A stretch of DNA of 64,000 nt from an uncultured Scytonema sp. (GTDB lineage: Bacteria; Cyanobacteriota; Cyanobacteriia; Cyanobacteriales; Nostocaceae): the NCBI GenBank assembly GCA_937873135.1, contig CALMVQ010000377.1:1-64000 (forward strand), in the 5' to 3' direction. Every line of letters starts with the position of its first letter. Within the stretch, counting starts at the first letter, position 1. The notes under the pieces were generated by a model. That model made no database searches. It had not been told where the DNA came from and saw only the letters and a program-made list of their open reading frames with translations. Both the position numbers and the translations under genes were made by a program. Positions 1-9,728 of this stretch are shown one piece after another.

Positions 1-2
1 TG

Positions 3-3000
3 CAAGTGGTGTATCGACAGGTGCCGATAAGTGTTGAAACCATAGACTTACGGGAATTCTCGAAACTAGAGCAGCAGGCGCAATTAGAGAGTTTTCTTTC
101 TGTTGAGCGACAACAGGGTTTGCAATTGTCACAAGCCCCAGTGATGCGCCTACATTTGCTGCTGTTAGATGACGATACTTATCAGTTTGTTTGGTGTCAT
201 CATCATATATTACTTGATGGCTGGTCCTTCCCCATAGTATTTCAAGAGTTGTTAGCGTTTTATCAAGCAATTTCTCAGGGTCAAACAACAGCGTTACCAC
301 CAACCATCAGCTACCGCAACTATATTGCTTGGTTACAGCAACAAGATCTAGATCTAGCTAAACAATTTTGGCGACAAAAACTCCAAGGTTTTAGCGCCCC
401 CACTCCCTGGAGTGTGGATAAACCATTGTCGAATTGGGAACAGCCTTCGGGCTATAGTGAACAACAGATCCACTTCACGGTGAGTGCAACAGAGAAAGCC
501 GTGTCGTTTGTCAAACAGCATCAATTGACGATGAATAATCTGGTGCAGGTCACCTGGGCATTGCTCCTGTCTCGCTACAGCAGTGAAAATGATGTGGTTT
601 TTGGTGTCACTGTCTCCGGTCGTCCGCCTGCTCTTGTTGGTGTAGAGTCCATGGTGGGTTTATTGATCAATACTGTGCCAGTGCGAGTGCTTATCTCACC
701 AGAAACGGGATTACTAGGTTTGTTGAAGGATTTACAAACGCAACAGGTAGAATCCGAGCAATTTTTCTACACTTCATTGGTAGAGATTCAGGGTCTAAGT
801 GATGTTGCCAGAGGTACGTCTTTGTTTGAGAGCATTGTCGTCTTTGAGAATTATCCGGTGGATACTACTGCTATTGAAGAAAATAACAGTTTTTCTATCT
901 CGAATTTTCGGGGAATTGAACAAACAAATTATCCTCTGACAGTTGTCGCTGTCCCTGGTGAGCAATTGTTGCTAAAGGTGAGCTATGATAAGAGTCGATT
1001 TGAGCATGGGGCGATTAGTCGGATGCTCGGGCATTTTGTCACCATGCTATCCGCAATTGTGGCCAATCCTTTTCAACGAATTAACCAATTGCCGTTGTTA
1101 ACAGCATCTGAGCAACAGCAGTTATTAGTTGAGTGGAATGATACTCAAGTAGACTATCTCAAGGATAAGTGTATTCATCATTTATTTGAAGAGCAGGTTC
1201 AGCGTACCCCGGATGCTGTCGCAGTTGTGTTTGACAATCAACAACTTACCTACACAGAGTTGAATAATCGTGCTAACCAATTGGCGTACTACTTGCAAAA
1301 GCTAGGAGTCGAACCAGAGGTATTGGTGGGAATTTGTGTGGAACGTTCCTTGTCCATGGTAGTCGGACTGTTGGGAATTCTTAAGGCAGGTGGGGCTTAT
1401 GTACCACTAGACCCAGAATATCCCCAAGAGCGTCTTAAGTTCATCTTAGAAGATGCTCAACCAAGAGTACTGCTAACCCAACAGCATTTAGTGGAAAAAT
1501 TACCACTGCAGACTGCACAACTTGTTTGCTTAGATACTGATGCTCCGATGATTTCTCAGTCTCCTCAGGACAATCCCAACCCTAGTGTACAAGCTAGTAA
1601 CCTGGCTTATATGATTTACACCAGCGGTTCTACAGGAACACCCAAGGGAGTACTGATTGCCTTAGAGGGATTGTTAAATTTAGTGAAATGGCATCAGCAG
1701 ACTTTTCAAATCACATCAGGTGACAAAGCCACACAGTTGGCAGGAACAGGGTTTGACGCAGCGGTGTGGGAAATATGGCCTTACCTGACAATAGGAGCAA
1801 GTCTGTACTTAGTCAAATCAGAGCTGGTCACCGAGCCTGTAAATCTGCGAGACTGGTTGATCTTACACAAAATTACGATAAGTTTTGTGCCAACACCAGT
1901 GGCACAGGAGTTATTGTCTTTGGAATGGACAAAAGAAAGTGTAGCTTTACGTTACATGCTGATTGGCGGAGATCAGCTGGCGTCTTATCCATCAGCATCA
2001 TTGCCCTTCCAAGTCGTGAATAATTATGGTCCTACGGAAAATACTGTGGTGACAACGTCAGGACCAGTAGCTGCTAAACAGGAGCAAATATTACCAACCA
2101 TTGGGCGACCAATTTCTAACATACAAGTATATATACTAGACAAATATCTGCAACTAGTACCGATTGGTGTGCCAGGAGAATTGCACATTGGTGGTGCTGG
2201 GTTAGCGCGAGGCTACCTTAACCAAGAAGAGTTAACAGCAGAAAAATTCATAGACAACCCGTTTGAAAATTTAGAATCCACCCAGGAAAATACAAGATTA
2301 TATAAAACAGGTGACAAGGCACGGTATTTACCCACAGGAAACATAGAATACTTGGGACGCATCGACAATCAGGTAAAAATCCGGGGCTTCCGCATAGAGT
2401 TAGGAGAAATAGAAGCAGTACTGAGTCAACATGAATTGGTGCAAGCATGTGTGGTGATTGTAAGGGAAGACACTCCTGGTAAGAAACGCCTAGTGGCATA
2501 CATAGTATGGCAGCCAGAGGTAAAAACGACAGTAACTGAATTGCTTGGCTTCCTCAGGGAAAAACTACCAGAGTATATGGTGCCAAATGCTTTTGTGTTT
2601 TTAGAGTCTCTACCGTTGACTCCCAACGGCAAAGTAGACCGTCGCGCTTTATCCACACTAGATATACACAGCAGCGAACGCCAAGACAAATACGTCGCCC
2701 CACGCACCCCCACAGAAGAAATGCTAGCCCAGATATGGGTACAAGTGCTGAAAGTAGAGTTTGTAGGCAGACATGATAGCTTCTTTAGTTTAGGGGGACA
2801 TTCGCTACTTGCTACGCAACTGGTTTCACGCATCCGCACTCTTTTCAAAGTGGAACTGCCCTTGCGTAGCCTATTTGCCACAGCAACAGTAGCCAAATTG
2901 GCGCAAGCAATACAGCAACTACAGCTTGAAAACCAAGAACTAACGTCCCCACCCATATTACCAAGGGCAGAAAATGCAGAGCTACCACTGTCATTTGCCC

Positions 3001-6000
3001 AAAGTAGGTTATGGTTCTTGGATCAGTTGGAGCCGTTGAGTGGTGCATACAATATACCCATGACATTGCGCCTATTAGGAAATCTTAATCGGGGTGCTCT
3101 AAAACAAAGCTTAATAGAAATCAGGAATCGCCACGAAGCGTTACGCACCAATTTCATCACTGTTGATGGAATTGGTGCTCAAATCATTCACACAGCAACA
3201 AATTGGACAGTATCAGTGGTTGACTTGCAGCATCTATCGACAACAGAACAACAAATAGCTGCCAAGCAATTAGCGCAACAAATAGCGATAGAATTATTTG
3301 ACCTGTCAGGTGAGGCCCTACTGAGAGCAACATTAGTGGTGCTGTCGGAAACAGAACACGTACTAAATGTCTGTATGCACCATATTGTCTCGGATGGCTG
3401 GTCAATGGGTGTATTTGTTGCCGAACTAGCAGCACTGTACAATGCTTATGCTCAAGATCAACCCTCACCGTTAGAACCACTGCCAATACAGTACGCAGAT
3501 TTTGCCATTTGGCAAAGACAATGGTTGCTTGGGGAGGTACTCAAAAACCAATTGAGTTACTGGGAAAAACAACTGGCAGGTGTACCCACATTCTTGCCAT
3601 TACCCACAGACAGACCAAGAAAAGCTGTGCAAACGTTTGCCGGGGGATATCTTGAGTTTAAACTATCAGTAGAACTGACACAAAAACTGACAAAACTGTC
3701 TCAAGAGCAAGGTTGTACTCTGTTCATGACGCTGTTGGCCGCCTTCAAGACGTTACTATACCGCTATAGTGGACAAACAGATATTCTAGTGGGGTCGCCC
3801 ATAGCAAACCGCAACAAAAGTGAAATAGAAGGGTTAATCGGCTTTTTTGTCAACACATTAGTTTTACGCACAGACCTCTCGGGTAATCCCAGTTTTAACG
3901 AATTACTCTTGCGTTTACGGTCGATGGCATTGTCGGCGTATGCCCATCAAGATTTACCGTTTGAAATGCTAGTGGAAGCATTGCAGCCAGAACGAAACCT
4001 GAGTCATACACCATTGTTCCAGGTAATGTTTGTCCTCCAGAATGCGCCCATGTCTGAAGTAGAGTTGACTGGGTTAAGTATCAGTGCATTGCCAATAGAA
4101 ATTGCCACGGCAAAGTTTGATCTGACCTTAACAATGGAGAATACCGACACTGGACTCTTTGGAGGATGGGAGTACAACACTGACTTGTTTGACAAGAGTA
4201 GCATTGAGCGGATGACTCTTCATTTTCTGACCTTGTTGTCAGCAATTGTGACCAATCCCCAAAAGCAAATTTCCGCTCTTCCGTTGTTAACAGCATCTGA
4301 GCAACAGCAGTTATTAGTTGAGTGGAATGATACTTTTAAAGACTATGCCAGGGATAAGTGTATTCATCAGTTATTTGAAGAGCAAGTAGCGTTATCCCCA
4401 GATGCTGTGGCAGTTGTTTTTGAAGACCAACAACTAACCTATGAGCAATTGAACTGTCGTGCTAACCAGTTAGCCCATTATTTACAATCTTTGGGAGTGT
4501 CCGCCGATGTATTGGTGGGGATATGTGTGGAGCGCTCAATAAACATGGTTGTGGGACTGTTGGGGATTCTCAAGGCGGGTGGCACTTATGTGCCGCTTGA
4601 CTCAGATCATCCCCAAGAGCGTTTGCGCCTGATACTTGAAGATGCTCAAGTCAGGTTGCTGCTGACCCAACAGCATCTAGTAGAGAAATTACCACTGCAT
4701 CAGGCACAACTTGTTTGTTTAGATACTAGCTTTGGGTTGATTTGTTCGTCGAATCAGAAAAATCCCACCACCCTTCGGGTTCGGCAGTTTCAACTCGACG
4801 GAAACCGCCAAGACTTGAACTGCCTCACTGGTGTGCATTCCAGTAACTTGGCTTATGTGATTTATACTTCGGGTTCCACAGGGAAACCCAAAGGTGTGCA
4901 AATTTCACATGACGCTGTGAGCAATTTCCTTTCTGCCATGCAGCAGCGACCAGGAATTACAAAACAAGATATACTCCTTGGGGTGACTACTATTGCCTTT
5001 GATATTGCTGCCTTAGAAATTTTTCTGCCAATAAGTGTAGGTGCATGTTTGGTTATAGCCCGTCGTGAGGTGACCTTTGATGGAAGACAGTTATTAAACC
5101 TGTTAGTTCAGTCTCAGGCAACAATCATGCAAGCAACTCCAGCTACCTGGAGATTACTTTTAGAAGCCAACTACCAGTTTAGCCATCTAAAAATACTCTG
5201 CGGGGGTGAAGCTTTACCTTGCGATCTAGCCAATCAATTGCGTGAGCGAAGCGCATCTTTGTGGAACCTTTATGGACCAACAGAGACTACTATTTGGTCA
5301 TGCGTATATCAAGTCGAATCTGGGGACCGCTTGATTCCCATCGGTCGTGCCATTGCCAATACTCAGGTTTATATCTTAGATCAAAACTTACAACCAGTAC
5401 CTGTGGGTGTACCAGGAGAACTGTACATCGGTGGTGCGGGATTAGCAAGAGGCTACTTCAACCGTCCGGAGTTAACATCTGAAAAATTTATCCCCAACCC
5501 CTTCCGAGGAAGCAAGGGTGCAGAGGAGCAGGGGAGCCAGCGCCGTGGTGAAGCAGCGCTGCGGAGGGTTTCCCTCCCGCAGGCGACTGCTGAAAGGGTT
5601 TCCCGACTTGAGGCGAGGAGCGTGGGCAGAGGGGAAGAACGTCTCTATAAAACAGGGGATCTGGCACGTTATTTGCCTTCAGGGAATATTGAGTACCTGG
5701 GGCGCATCGACAATCAGGTGAAAATCCGTGGCTTCCGCATCGAATTGGGAGAAATCGAGGCAGTACTAAGCCAACATGAGGATGTACAAGCATCTGTCGT
5801 CATCACAGGCGAAGATACTCCAGGGGATCAGCGCCTAGTCGCCTACATCGTACCGCAGCGAGAACAGACACCTACAGTCAGAGTTCTGCGTCAATTTTTG
5901 AAAGCCAAGCTGCCAGACTACATGGTTCCAAGTGCAATAGTCCTCTTGGAGTTTCTACCACTGACGAACAACGGCAAAGTAGACCGTCGCGCCTTAAAAG

Positions 6001-7142
6001 CAGCTTTTAACCTCAGTGGTTCGGACACATTTGTTTCTCCCCGGAACACTATAGAACTGCAACTAGTCCAAATCTGGTCAAAAATTCTCAAGGTTGACAA
6101 TATGGGGGTAAAAGATAACTTTTTTGACCTCGGGGGTCATTCCCTTTTAGCTCCTTACTTAATGGCTCAGATTAAACAGCAGTTTGGTAAGGATATCCCC
6201 TTAGCTATCCTCTTCCAACATCCAACAATTGAAGAATTAGCATCTATAATACAAAAACATTCGGATGCGTCTGGTTGGTCTCCCTTGGTGGCAATTCAGC
6301 CAATCGGTTCCAATCCACCTTTGTTCTGTATTCCTGGCGCTGGTGGTTTTCCGTTCTACTTGTATAATTTATCCCGTTGTCTCGGTTCTGACCAACCGTT
6401 TTACAGCTTCCAAGCCCAAGGTCGGGATGGAGAATTAGTGGGCATCAGCAAAGTTGAGGATATAGCCGCCCACTACATTCAAGCAATGCAAGCTGTGCAG
6501 CCCCAAGGTCCGTATTTTTTGGGCGGACATTCTTTTGGCGGTAAAGTTGTGTTTGAAATGGCACAGCAGTTACTGCATCAGGGACAGGTAGTGGCTTTAG
6601 TTGCAATTTTTGATACCACAGCACCCATTACCTACGAAAAACTACCAGAATTGCCTAAATGGGATGATGCTGCATGGCTGATTAGCATTGCCAAAAGTCT
6701 ACAAATTGCGTTTGCAAAGGATTTAGAGATGGATGCACAACCCCTCCGCTCTTTAGCTCTAAACGAGCAACTTAAATATGTCTTGGAGTACTTTCACTTA
6801 CTTGACATTCTGCCTCCCGATACCGATACCACATATTTGAAGCATTTGTTACAAGCTTACAAGATTAATAGTGCCACTGAGTATGTACCACAACAGGTCA
6901 ATCCCATCCCAATTACTCTGTTTCGTGCCACCGACTCTATTTCAGAAGAGCCGATAGTGTTACCATCTGAGCTTTTACAGGATGTGTCCTGGGGGTGGAG
7001 CAGGTTTTCAAAAGAACCAGTGGATATCCAGTTTGTCCCAGGTAACCATGTTAGTATGATGACTCAACCCCACGTTCAGGTTTTAGCCGAACGGTTGAAT
7101 GCTTGCATCAAGCAACGAACAATGTTGAACGTCGTAGATTAG
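3..7142 (+). CDS. Terminal NRPS, C-A-PCP-C-A-PCP-TE, open at left edge
   Basis: Non-ribosomal peptide synthetase that adds the last two residues and releases the peptide. The frame is open to the left edge, so the N-terminus lies outside. Counting residues from base 6: condensation domain with an HHILLDGWS core near 65-73; adenylation domain about 375-890; carrier domain with phosphopantetheine Ser933; second condensation domain with HHIVSDGWS near 1126; second adenylation domain about 1440-2000; carrier Ser2046; thioesterase about 2085-2370 with nucleophile Ser2176 in GGHSFGG and His2348. By alignment to GrsA, the first adenylation pocket reads DAWFLGNVV(K), a known leucine code, and the second DILQLGLIW(K), a known glycine code. 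No epimerase or methyltransferase domain is seen. The second adenylation domain carries two in-frame repeat-like inserts. Cyclisation or hydrolysis by the thioesterase cannot be told apart. Confidence 0.95.
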   Translation, partial: QVVYRQVPISVETIDLREFSKLEQQAQLESFLSVERQQGLQLSQAPVMRLHLLLLDDDTYQFVWCHHHILLDGWSFPIVFQELLAFYQAISQGQTTALPPTISYRNYIAWLQQQDLDLAKQFWRQKLQGFSAPTPWSVDKPLSNWEQPSGYSEQQIHFTVSATEKAVSFVKQHQLTMNNLVQVTWALLLSRYSSENDVVFGVTVSGRPPALVGVESMVGLLINTVPVRVLISPETGLLGLLKDLQTQQVESEQFFYTSLVEIQGLSDVARGTSLFESIVVFENYPVDTTAIEENNSFSISNFRGIEQTNYPLTVVAVPGEQLLLKVSYDKSRFEHGAISRMLGHFVTMLSAIVANPFQRINQLPLLTASEQQQLLVEWNDTQVDYLKDKCIHHLFEEQVQRTPDAVAVVFDNQQLTYTELNNRANQLAYYLQKLGVEPEVLVGICVERSLSMVVGLLGILKAGGAYVPLDPEYPQERLKFILEDAQPRVLLTQQHLVEKLPLQTAQLVCLDTDAPMISQSPQDNPNPSVQASNLAYMIYTSGSTGTPKGVLIALEGLLNLVKWHQQTFQITSGDKATQLAGTGFDAAVWEIWPYLTIGASLYLVKSELVTEPVNLRDWLILHKITISFVPTPVAQELLSLEWTKESVALRYMLIGGDQLASYPSASLPFQVVNNYGPTENTVVTTSGPVAAKQEQILPTIGRPISNIQVYILDKYLQLVPIGVPGELHIGGAGLARGYLNQEELTAEKFIDNPFENLESTQENTRLYKTGDKARYLPTGNIEYLGRIDNQVKIRGFRIELGEIEAVLSQHELVQACVVIVREDTPGKKRLVAYIVWQPEVKTTVTELLGFLREKLPEYMVPNAFVFLESLPLTPNGKVDRRALSTLDIHSSERQDKYVAPRTPTEEMLAQIWVQVLKVEFVGRHDSFFSLGGHSLLATQLVSRIRTLFKVELPLRSLFATATVAKLAQAIQQLQLENQELTSPPILPRAENAELPLSFAQSRLWFLDQLEPLSGAYNIPMTLRLLGNLNRGALKQSLIEIRNRHEALRTNFITVDGIGAQIIHTATNWTVSVVDLQHLSTTEQQIAAKQLAQQIAIELFDLSGEALLRATLVVLSETEHVLNVCMHHIVSDGWSMGVFVAELAALYNAYAQDQPSPLEPLPIQYADFAIWQRQWLLGEVLKNQLSYWEKQLAGVPTFLPLPTDRPRKAVQTFAGGYLEFKLSVELTQKLTKLSQEQGCTLFMTLLAAFKTLLYRYSGQTDILVGSPIANRNKSEIEGLIGFFVNTLVLRTDLSGNPSFNELLLRLRSMALSAYAHQDLPFEMLVEALQPERNLSHTPLFQVMFVLQNAPMSEVELTGLSISALPIEIATAKFDLTLTMENTDTGLFGGWEYNTDLFDKSSIERMTLHFLTLLSAIVTNPQKQISALPLLTASEQQQLLVEWNDTFKDYARDKCIHQLFEEQVALSPDAVAVVFEDQQLTYEQLNCRANQLAHYLQSLGVSADVLVGICVERSINMVVGLLGILKAGGTYVPLDSDHPQERLRLILEDAQVRLLLTQQHLVEKLPLHQAQLVCLDTSFGLICSSNQKNPTTLRVRQFQLDGNRQDLNCLTGVHSSNLAYVIYTSGSTGKPKGVQISHDAVSNFLSAMQQRPGITKQDILLGVTTIAFDIAALEIFLPISVGACLVIARREVTFDGRQLLNLLVQSQATIMQATPATWRLLLEANYQFSHLKILCGGEALPCDLANQLRERSASLWNLYGPTETTIWSCVYQVESGDRLIPIGRAIANTQVYILDQNLQPVPVGVPGELYIGGAGLARGYFNRPELTSEKFIPNPFRGSKGAEEQGSQRRGEAALRRVSLPQATAERVSRLEARSVGRGEERLYKTGDLARYLPSGNIEYLGRIDNQVKIRGFRIELGEIEAVLSQHEDVQASVVITGEDTPGDQRLVAYIVPQREQTPTVRVLRQFLKAKLPDYMVPSAIVLLEFLPLTNNGKVDRRALKAAFNLSGSDTFVSPRNTIELQLVQIWSKILKVDNMGVKDNFFDLGGHSLLAPYLMAQIKQQFGKDIPLAILFQHPTIEELASIIQKHSDASGWSPLVAIQPIGSNPPLFCIPGAGGFPFYLYNLSRCLGSDQPFYSFQAQGRDGELVGISKVEDIAAHYIQAMQAVQPQGPYFLGGHSFGGKVVFEMAQQLLHQGQVVALVAIFDTTAPITYEKLPELPKWDDAAWLISIAKSLQIAFAKDLEMDAQPLRSLALNEQLKYVLEYFHLLDILPPDTDTTYLKHLLQAYKINSATEYVPQQVNPIPITLFRATDSISEEPIVLPSELLQDVSWGWSRFSKEPVDIQFVPGNHVSMMTQPHVQVLAERLNACIKQRTMLNVVD
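4764..4835 (+). repeat. Repeat-like in-frame insert, second A domain (upstream of A3 core)
   Basis: Compared with the first adenylation domain, the second has about 18-23 extra codons just before the YTSGSTG core. The segment contains an imperfect inverted repeat (ggcagtttcaa ... ttgaactgcc) and reads through without a stop. It looks like a short interspersed cyanobacterial repeat that landed in frame. Boundaries are approximate. Confidence 0.55.
5506..5636 (+). repeat. Repeat-like in-frame insert, second A domain (before RLYKTGD core)
   Basis: About 43 extra codons separate NPF from the RLYKTGD core; the first adenylation domain has about 8 residues here. The insert is rich in Arg, Ala, Glu and Gly, differs in composition from its surroundings, and contains the phrase gggtttccc twice (once as gggtttccctcccgcaggcg), typical of interspersed repeats in filamentous cyanobacteria. 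It lies in a surface loop between the A7 and A8 cores, so the enzyme may tolerate it. Confidence 0.6.
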
Positions 7143-7188
7143 CTTTGGCACAAGCAACCCATCCACACGAACAGTAGGAGTATTTTAA

Positions 7189-7347
7189 ATGGAGGTAGGT
7201 CAAAAAGCAAAAGACATCAAGCAAAAACAACAAGAAATTGAACACTCACTGCACCGCTACATTTTTCAAGCGCCAAAAACGGACAACCGTCTTCGCACTC
7301 GCTCGCGCGCTCTTGTAAGCTTCCCCCGGCAGACGAGCGCGTTTTGA
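7189..7347 (+). CDS. Short ORF of 52 codons after the NRPS, doubtful
   Basis: An ATG 46 bases after the NRPS stop opens a 52-codon frame. The first 25 codons are Lys/Gln/Glu-rich and look like an amphipathic helix; the rest is Arg-rich and enters the repeat region. It may be the start of a former downstream gene cut by repeats. No family is recognised, and it may not be translated. Confidence 0.2.
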   Translation: MEVGQKAKDIKQKQQEIEHSLHRYIFQAPKTDNRLRTRSRALVSFPRQTSAF

Positions 7348-7378
7348 GGCGGTTGATCTTTTTTGTTGTTGAGAATAT

Positions 7379-7476
7379 CGCAAAGCTCGCCGGACAGAAT
7401 CCTCTGTCCGGCAGACTTTGCGTCAATAACCGCGCAAAGCTCGCGGGACAGAATCTTCTGCCCCGCAGACTTTGCC
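7379..7476. repeat. Two tandem copies of a 44-base palindromic repeat
   Basis: Copy one spans 7379-7422 and copy two 7433-7476. Each starts with cgcaaagctcgc, has a ggacaga-type inner arm, and closes with gcagactttgc, so each can fold as a long hairpin. Substitutions in copy two are partly compensatory (ccgg...ccgg against cggg...cccg). Two direct copies of tagcgatcttcgtagcg follow at 7522-7558. This fits a REP-like interspersed palindrome. Confidence 0.7.
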
Positions 7477-7658
7477 TCAAAATGCTCGCCTGTTCGTCGA
7501 ATGAGCGCTCTTGATTTTGTCGTTAGCGATCTTCGTAGCGGTAGCGATCTTCGTAGCGTTAGCGACGGAGGAGCGTCGGCACGAGCGTCAGCGGTAGCGA
7601 GTCCTCGAGCGCTACTGTTGTCTGTTTTTGCAACTGTGTTCATCCCAACCTACTGACC

Positions 7659-7775
7659 CTCTCAGTAAAAACTGAGCAGGCTCTGTCAGATCTGGCGGGT
7701 CGTTACCAAGTATTTTTAGGCGAAGAGCCGACAGAATCATTAGCAAATATTTGTTTTTCTGCTAACACAAGGTGA
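7659..7775 (+). pseudogene. Relic of a PKS KS-AT linker
   Basis: The frame reads LSVKTEQALSDLAGRY... ...SLANICFSANTR before a TGA. It aligns with the KS-AT linker of the intact PKS at 12388-12507 (LSAKNEQALAELQQRY ... SLADVCYTANTGR). Similarity is only moderate, so the source was probably a different PKS module. No KS or AT sequence flanks it. Confidence 0.7.
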
Positions 7776-7875
7776 TCGCAGGAGCGAAAATTGTGTTTTC
7801 AAACCATATTTTGGGTTTCATTTTAAGCACTATTGCTTATTGACAAATTATTCATGACCTTAACTTATCACTGAT

Positions 7876-7933
7876 GACCATAGTCTGATCTGGCGGGAGA
7901 GGTTGCCCAGCTAATTTGTGAATTGATTGCATG
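7876..7933 (+). pseudogene. Relic of a PKS aminotransferase domain
   Basis: About 58 bases are close to the aminotransferase region of the intact PKS at 14786-14843; both share ggagaggttgcccag and flanking bases. Translated, it reads SDLAGEVAQLICELIAW against SCLAGEVAQLICQLTNM. It sits about 100 bases after the KS-AT linker relic in the same orientation, consistent with one aminotransferase-bearing PKS gene that lost most of its length. Confidence 0.75.
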
Positions 7934-8278
7934 GCGTTTCTGTGTGCAAAATTTTTTTACTGAGCAAATCAAGACAATTTATTATATGATTAATAATGTT
8001 TTAATTCAAATTCAAACATTGAAAGTAACTACTGTACATTCGCTGATTTTTAGAGTTGAAGAAGAATTAATGCCTTAGGGTAAAGGCATAGGACGAGCAG
8101 TAAAACTAGCAAGATTTCTCGGGAGTCTGTAAGACATCTTATGCAGAATGAGCGCATATAGTAGTCAGAGAATAGGTAAAAATTTACTTTCTCCTTTCTA
8201 TATGAAATTATTGTAATCGTGTGGTGTCGGTTCTTTCTGTCACAAAAGAAAATCAAAAATAAACAATGAGGAAAATTC

Positions 8279-9160
8279 ATGAATATGCGTGTAGAAAATA
8301 AATTGGCTCCAACTTCAGTAAATAAAATCGAACGTATTCATAAACCTACACCAGAGGAGTTTAAACACACAACCCGCTCTTATAGACAACCAGTTATCAT
8401 TACTGGAAAAATAGCTGATTGGAAAGCATTTGTATTATGGTCCATGGATTATTTGAATAATGTTATAGGTAAGAAAGAAGTTGATGTCAACGTTTCTAAA
8501 AATAAAATATTTACCTTTGATACAGAAAATGAGGTTATTTTGCCTCAAACAAAAATCCAGTTTACTGACTTCACAAAATGGATTCTTGAAGAAAAAAAAG
8601 CTGACGAATACTATTATCTTCGACAAACTCCAATGAAAATCACCTTTCCAGAACTGCTTCCAGATATTGAAATTCCAAGTTACATTGCTAAAAAGTTATT
8701 AATGGTAACAAATCTCTGGATAGGAACTGGTGGTAATATCTCGCCATTACATTATGATGCAGCAAAAAATTTTTTATGTCAGGTGCGTGGGCGAAAGCGG
8801 ATTTTGCTGTTTGATCCAAAACAAACTTCTTTTCTATATCCTTTTGCTATGAATTCACAAATGCCACACGTGAGTCAATTAAATATTGATAAACCTAACA
8901 TTGAAAAATTCCCAAAATTTCCCAAAGCAAAATATATAGAGTGTATACTGGAACCGGGTGAAATGCTTTTTATTCCCACCTTTTGGTGGCATCAAGTTTA
9001 CTCTCTTGAGCAGCTAAATATTGCTGTTAATTTCTGGTGGAAGCCAAATTTTCAAGACTGTTTTAGAGCACCAGGTAGACGATTTTTGCTACAAAGACCT
9101 CATATATTTTTGCTATTTCTAATAAACACACTGTTCAAGGATTGGAGTGTAGGAACATGA
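8279..9160 (+). CDS. Cupin-like / JmjC-type Fe(II)/2OG hydroxylase, copy 1
   Basis: A 293-residue protein of the cupin_8 / JmjC-like family, whose characterised members are Fe(II)- and 2-oxoglutarate-dependent hydroxylases. The facial triad is visible: His158 and Asp160 in SPLHYD and distal His238 in FWWHQV. A GAGGA site precedes the ATG. Its place inside an NRPS/PKS locus suggests a tailoring role, such as hydroxylating a carrier-bound amino acid or the finished peptide, but the substrate cannot be read from sequence. About 85 percent identical by eye to the second copy at 9729. AT-rich compared with the NRPS and PKS genes, which may mean a separate origin. Confidence 0.8.
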   Translation: MNMRVENKLAPTSVNKIERIHKPTPEEFKHTTRSYRQPVIITGKIADWKAFVLWSMDYLNNVIGKKEVDVNVSKNKIFTFDTENEVILPQTKIQFTDFTKWILEEKKADEYYYLRQTPMKITFPELLPDIEIPSYIAKKLLMVTNLWIGTGGNISPLHYDAAKNFLCQVRGRKRILLFDPKQTSFLYPFAMNSQMPHVSQLNIDKPNIEKFPKFPKAKYIECILEPGEMLFIPTFWWHQVYSLEQLNIAVNFWWKPNFQDCFRAPGRRFLLQRPHIFLLFLINTLFKDWSVGT

Positions 9161-9728
9161 ATTTAATAACCTGTAATTCTAGGTCTTGCTGTAGCTGCAC
9201 TGTGTAGTTCCACTAAAGATTGTGAGTAACTACAAAAATAGAATTACAAAGGATCATAATTTGTCGTTTGGTTTATTTTGCATGAGTCAAAGCGATACCT
9301 TACGGCAAGTCGCAGGATATCTATGCCTAAAACTTGTCGATAAGCAAATGTTAATACGATTAATTTGCTTATAATTGAGATGAAAATCTTCTTATTGACA
9401 AAATGCGATTGCCCTGAATGATCACAGGTTGAAATCTCAAAAACCGTTGAAATAGTCGAGTAATAATTTTGATGCCTAAGTGTACTTTGCTCAAAAGACT
9501 ATTATACTGTGAACAGCTAAGTTATGAATTTTTTTCAGAAAGGCTGTAAGTGTTTTGTGAGCAAGTTTTTGGATATTGTTGAAAAGCAAATATTCAAGCC
9601 TGTTTTAGTATAAAAAAATATACTTAGCCACTTTTGATGATTAAATAGGCAAAACCCCTATTCTTCCTTTTACAGTATCGGTTATTGTTCTCACAAAAAA
9701 AATCAAAAATAAACAATAAGGAAAATTC
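9161..9728. other. Spacer between the hydroxylase copies
   Basis: The first about 80 bases resemble the sequence after copy 2, and the last about 60 resemble the leader of copy 1, so the duplicated unit includes both flanks. The middle 400 bases are AT-rich with no ORF, RNA gene or clear repeat. Confidence 0.6.

Larger units (their letters stand above)
7348..8278. other. Gene-free region with PKS relics and repeats
   Basis: Apart from the palindromic repeats and the two PKS relics there is no supportable gene. The last 350 bases are AT-rich and lead into the first hydroxylase; a GAGGA ribosome binding site lies just before its ATG. Confidence 0.6.

Noticed and set aside
2426-2956. Long minus-strand frame of 176 codons in the NRPS
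   Set aside because: Shadow of the coding strand; no family, Cys/Ser-rich, and lies wholly in conserved A/PCP code.
7266-7643. Frames on both strands in the repeat region after the NRPS
   Set aside because: They are translations of palindromic repeats (repeated SAGQ and RSL phrases) with no start context.
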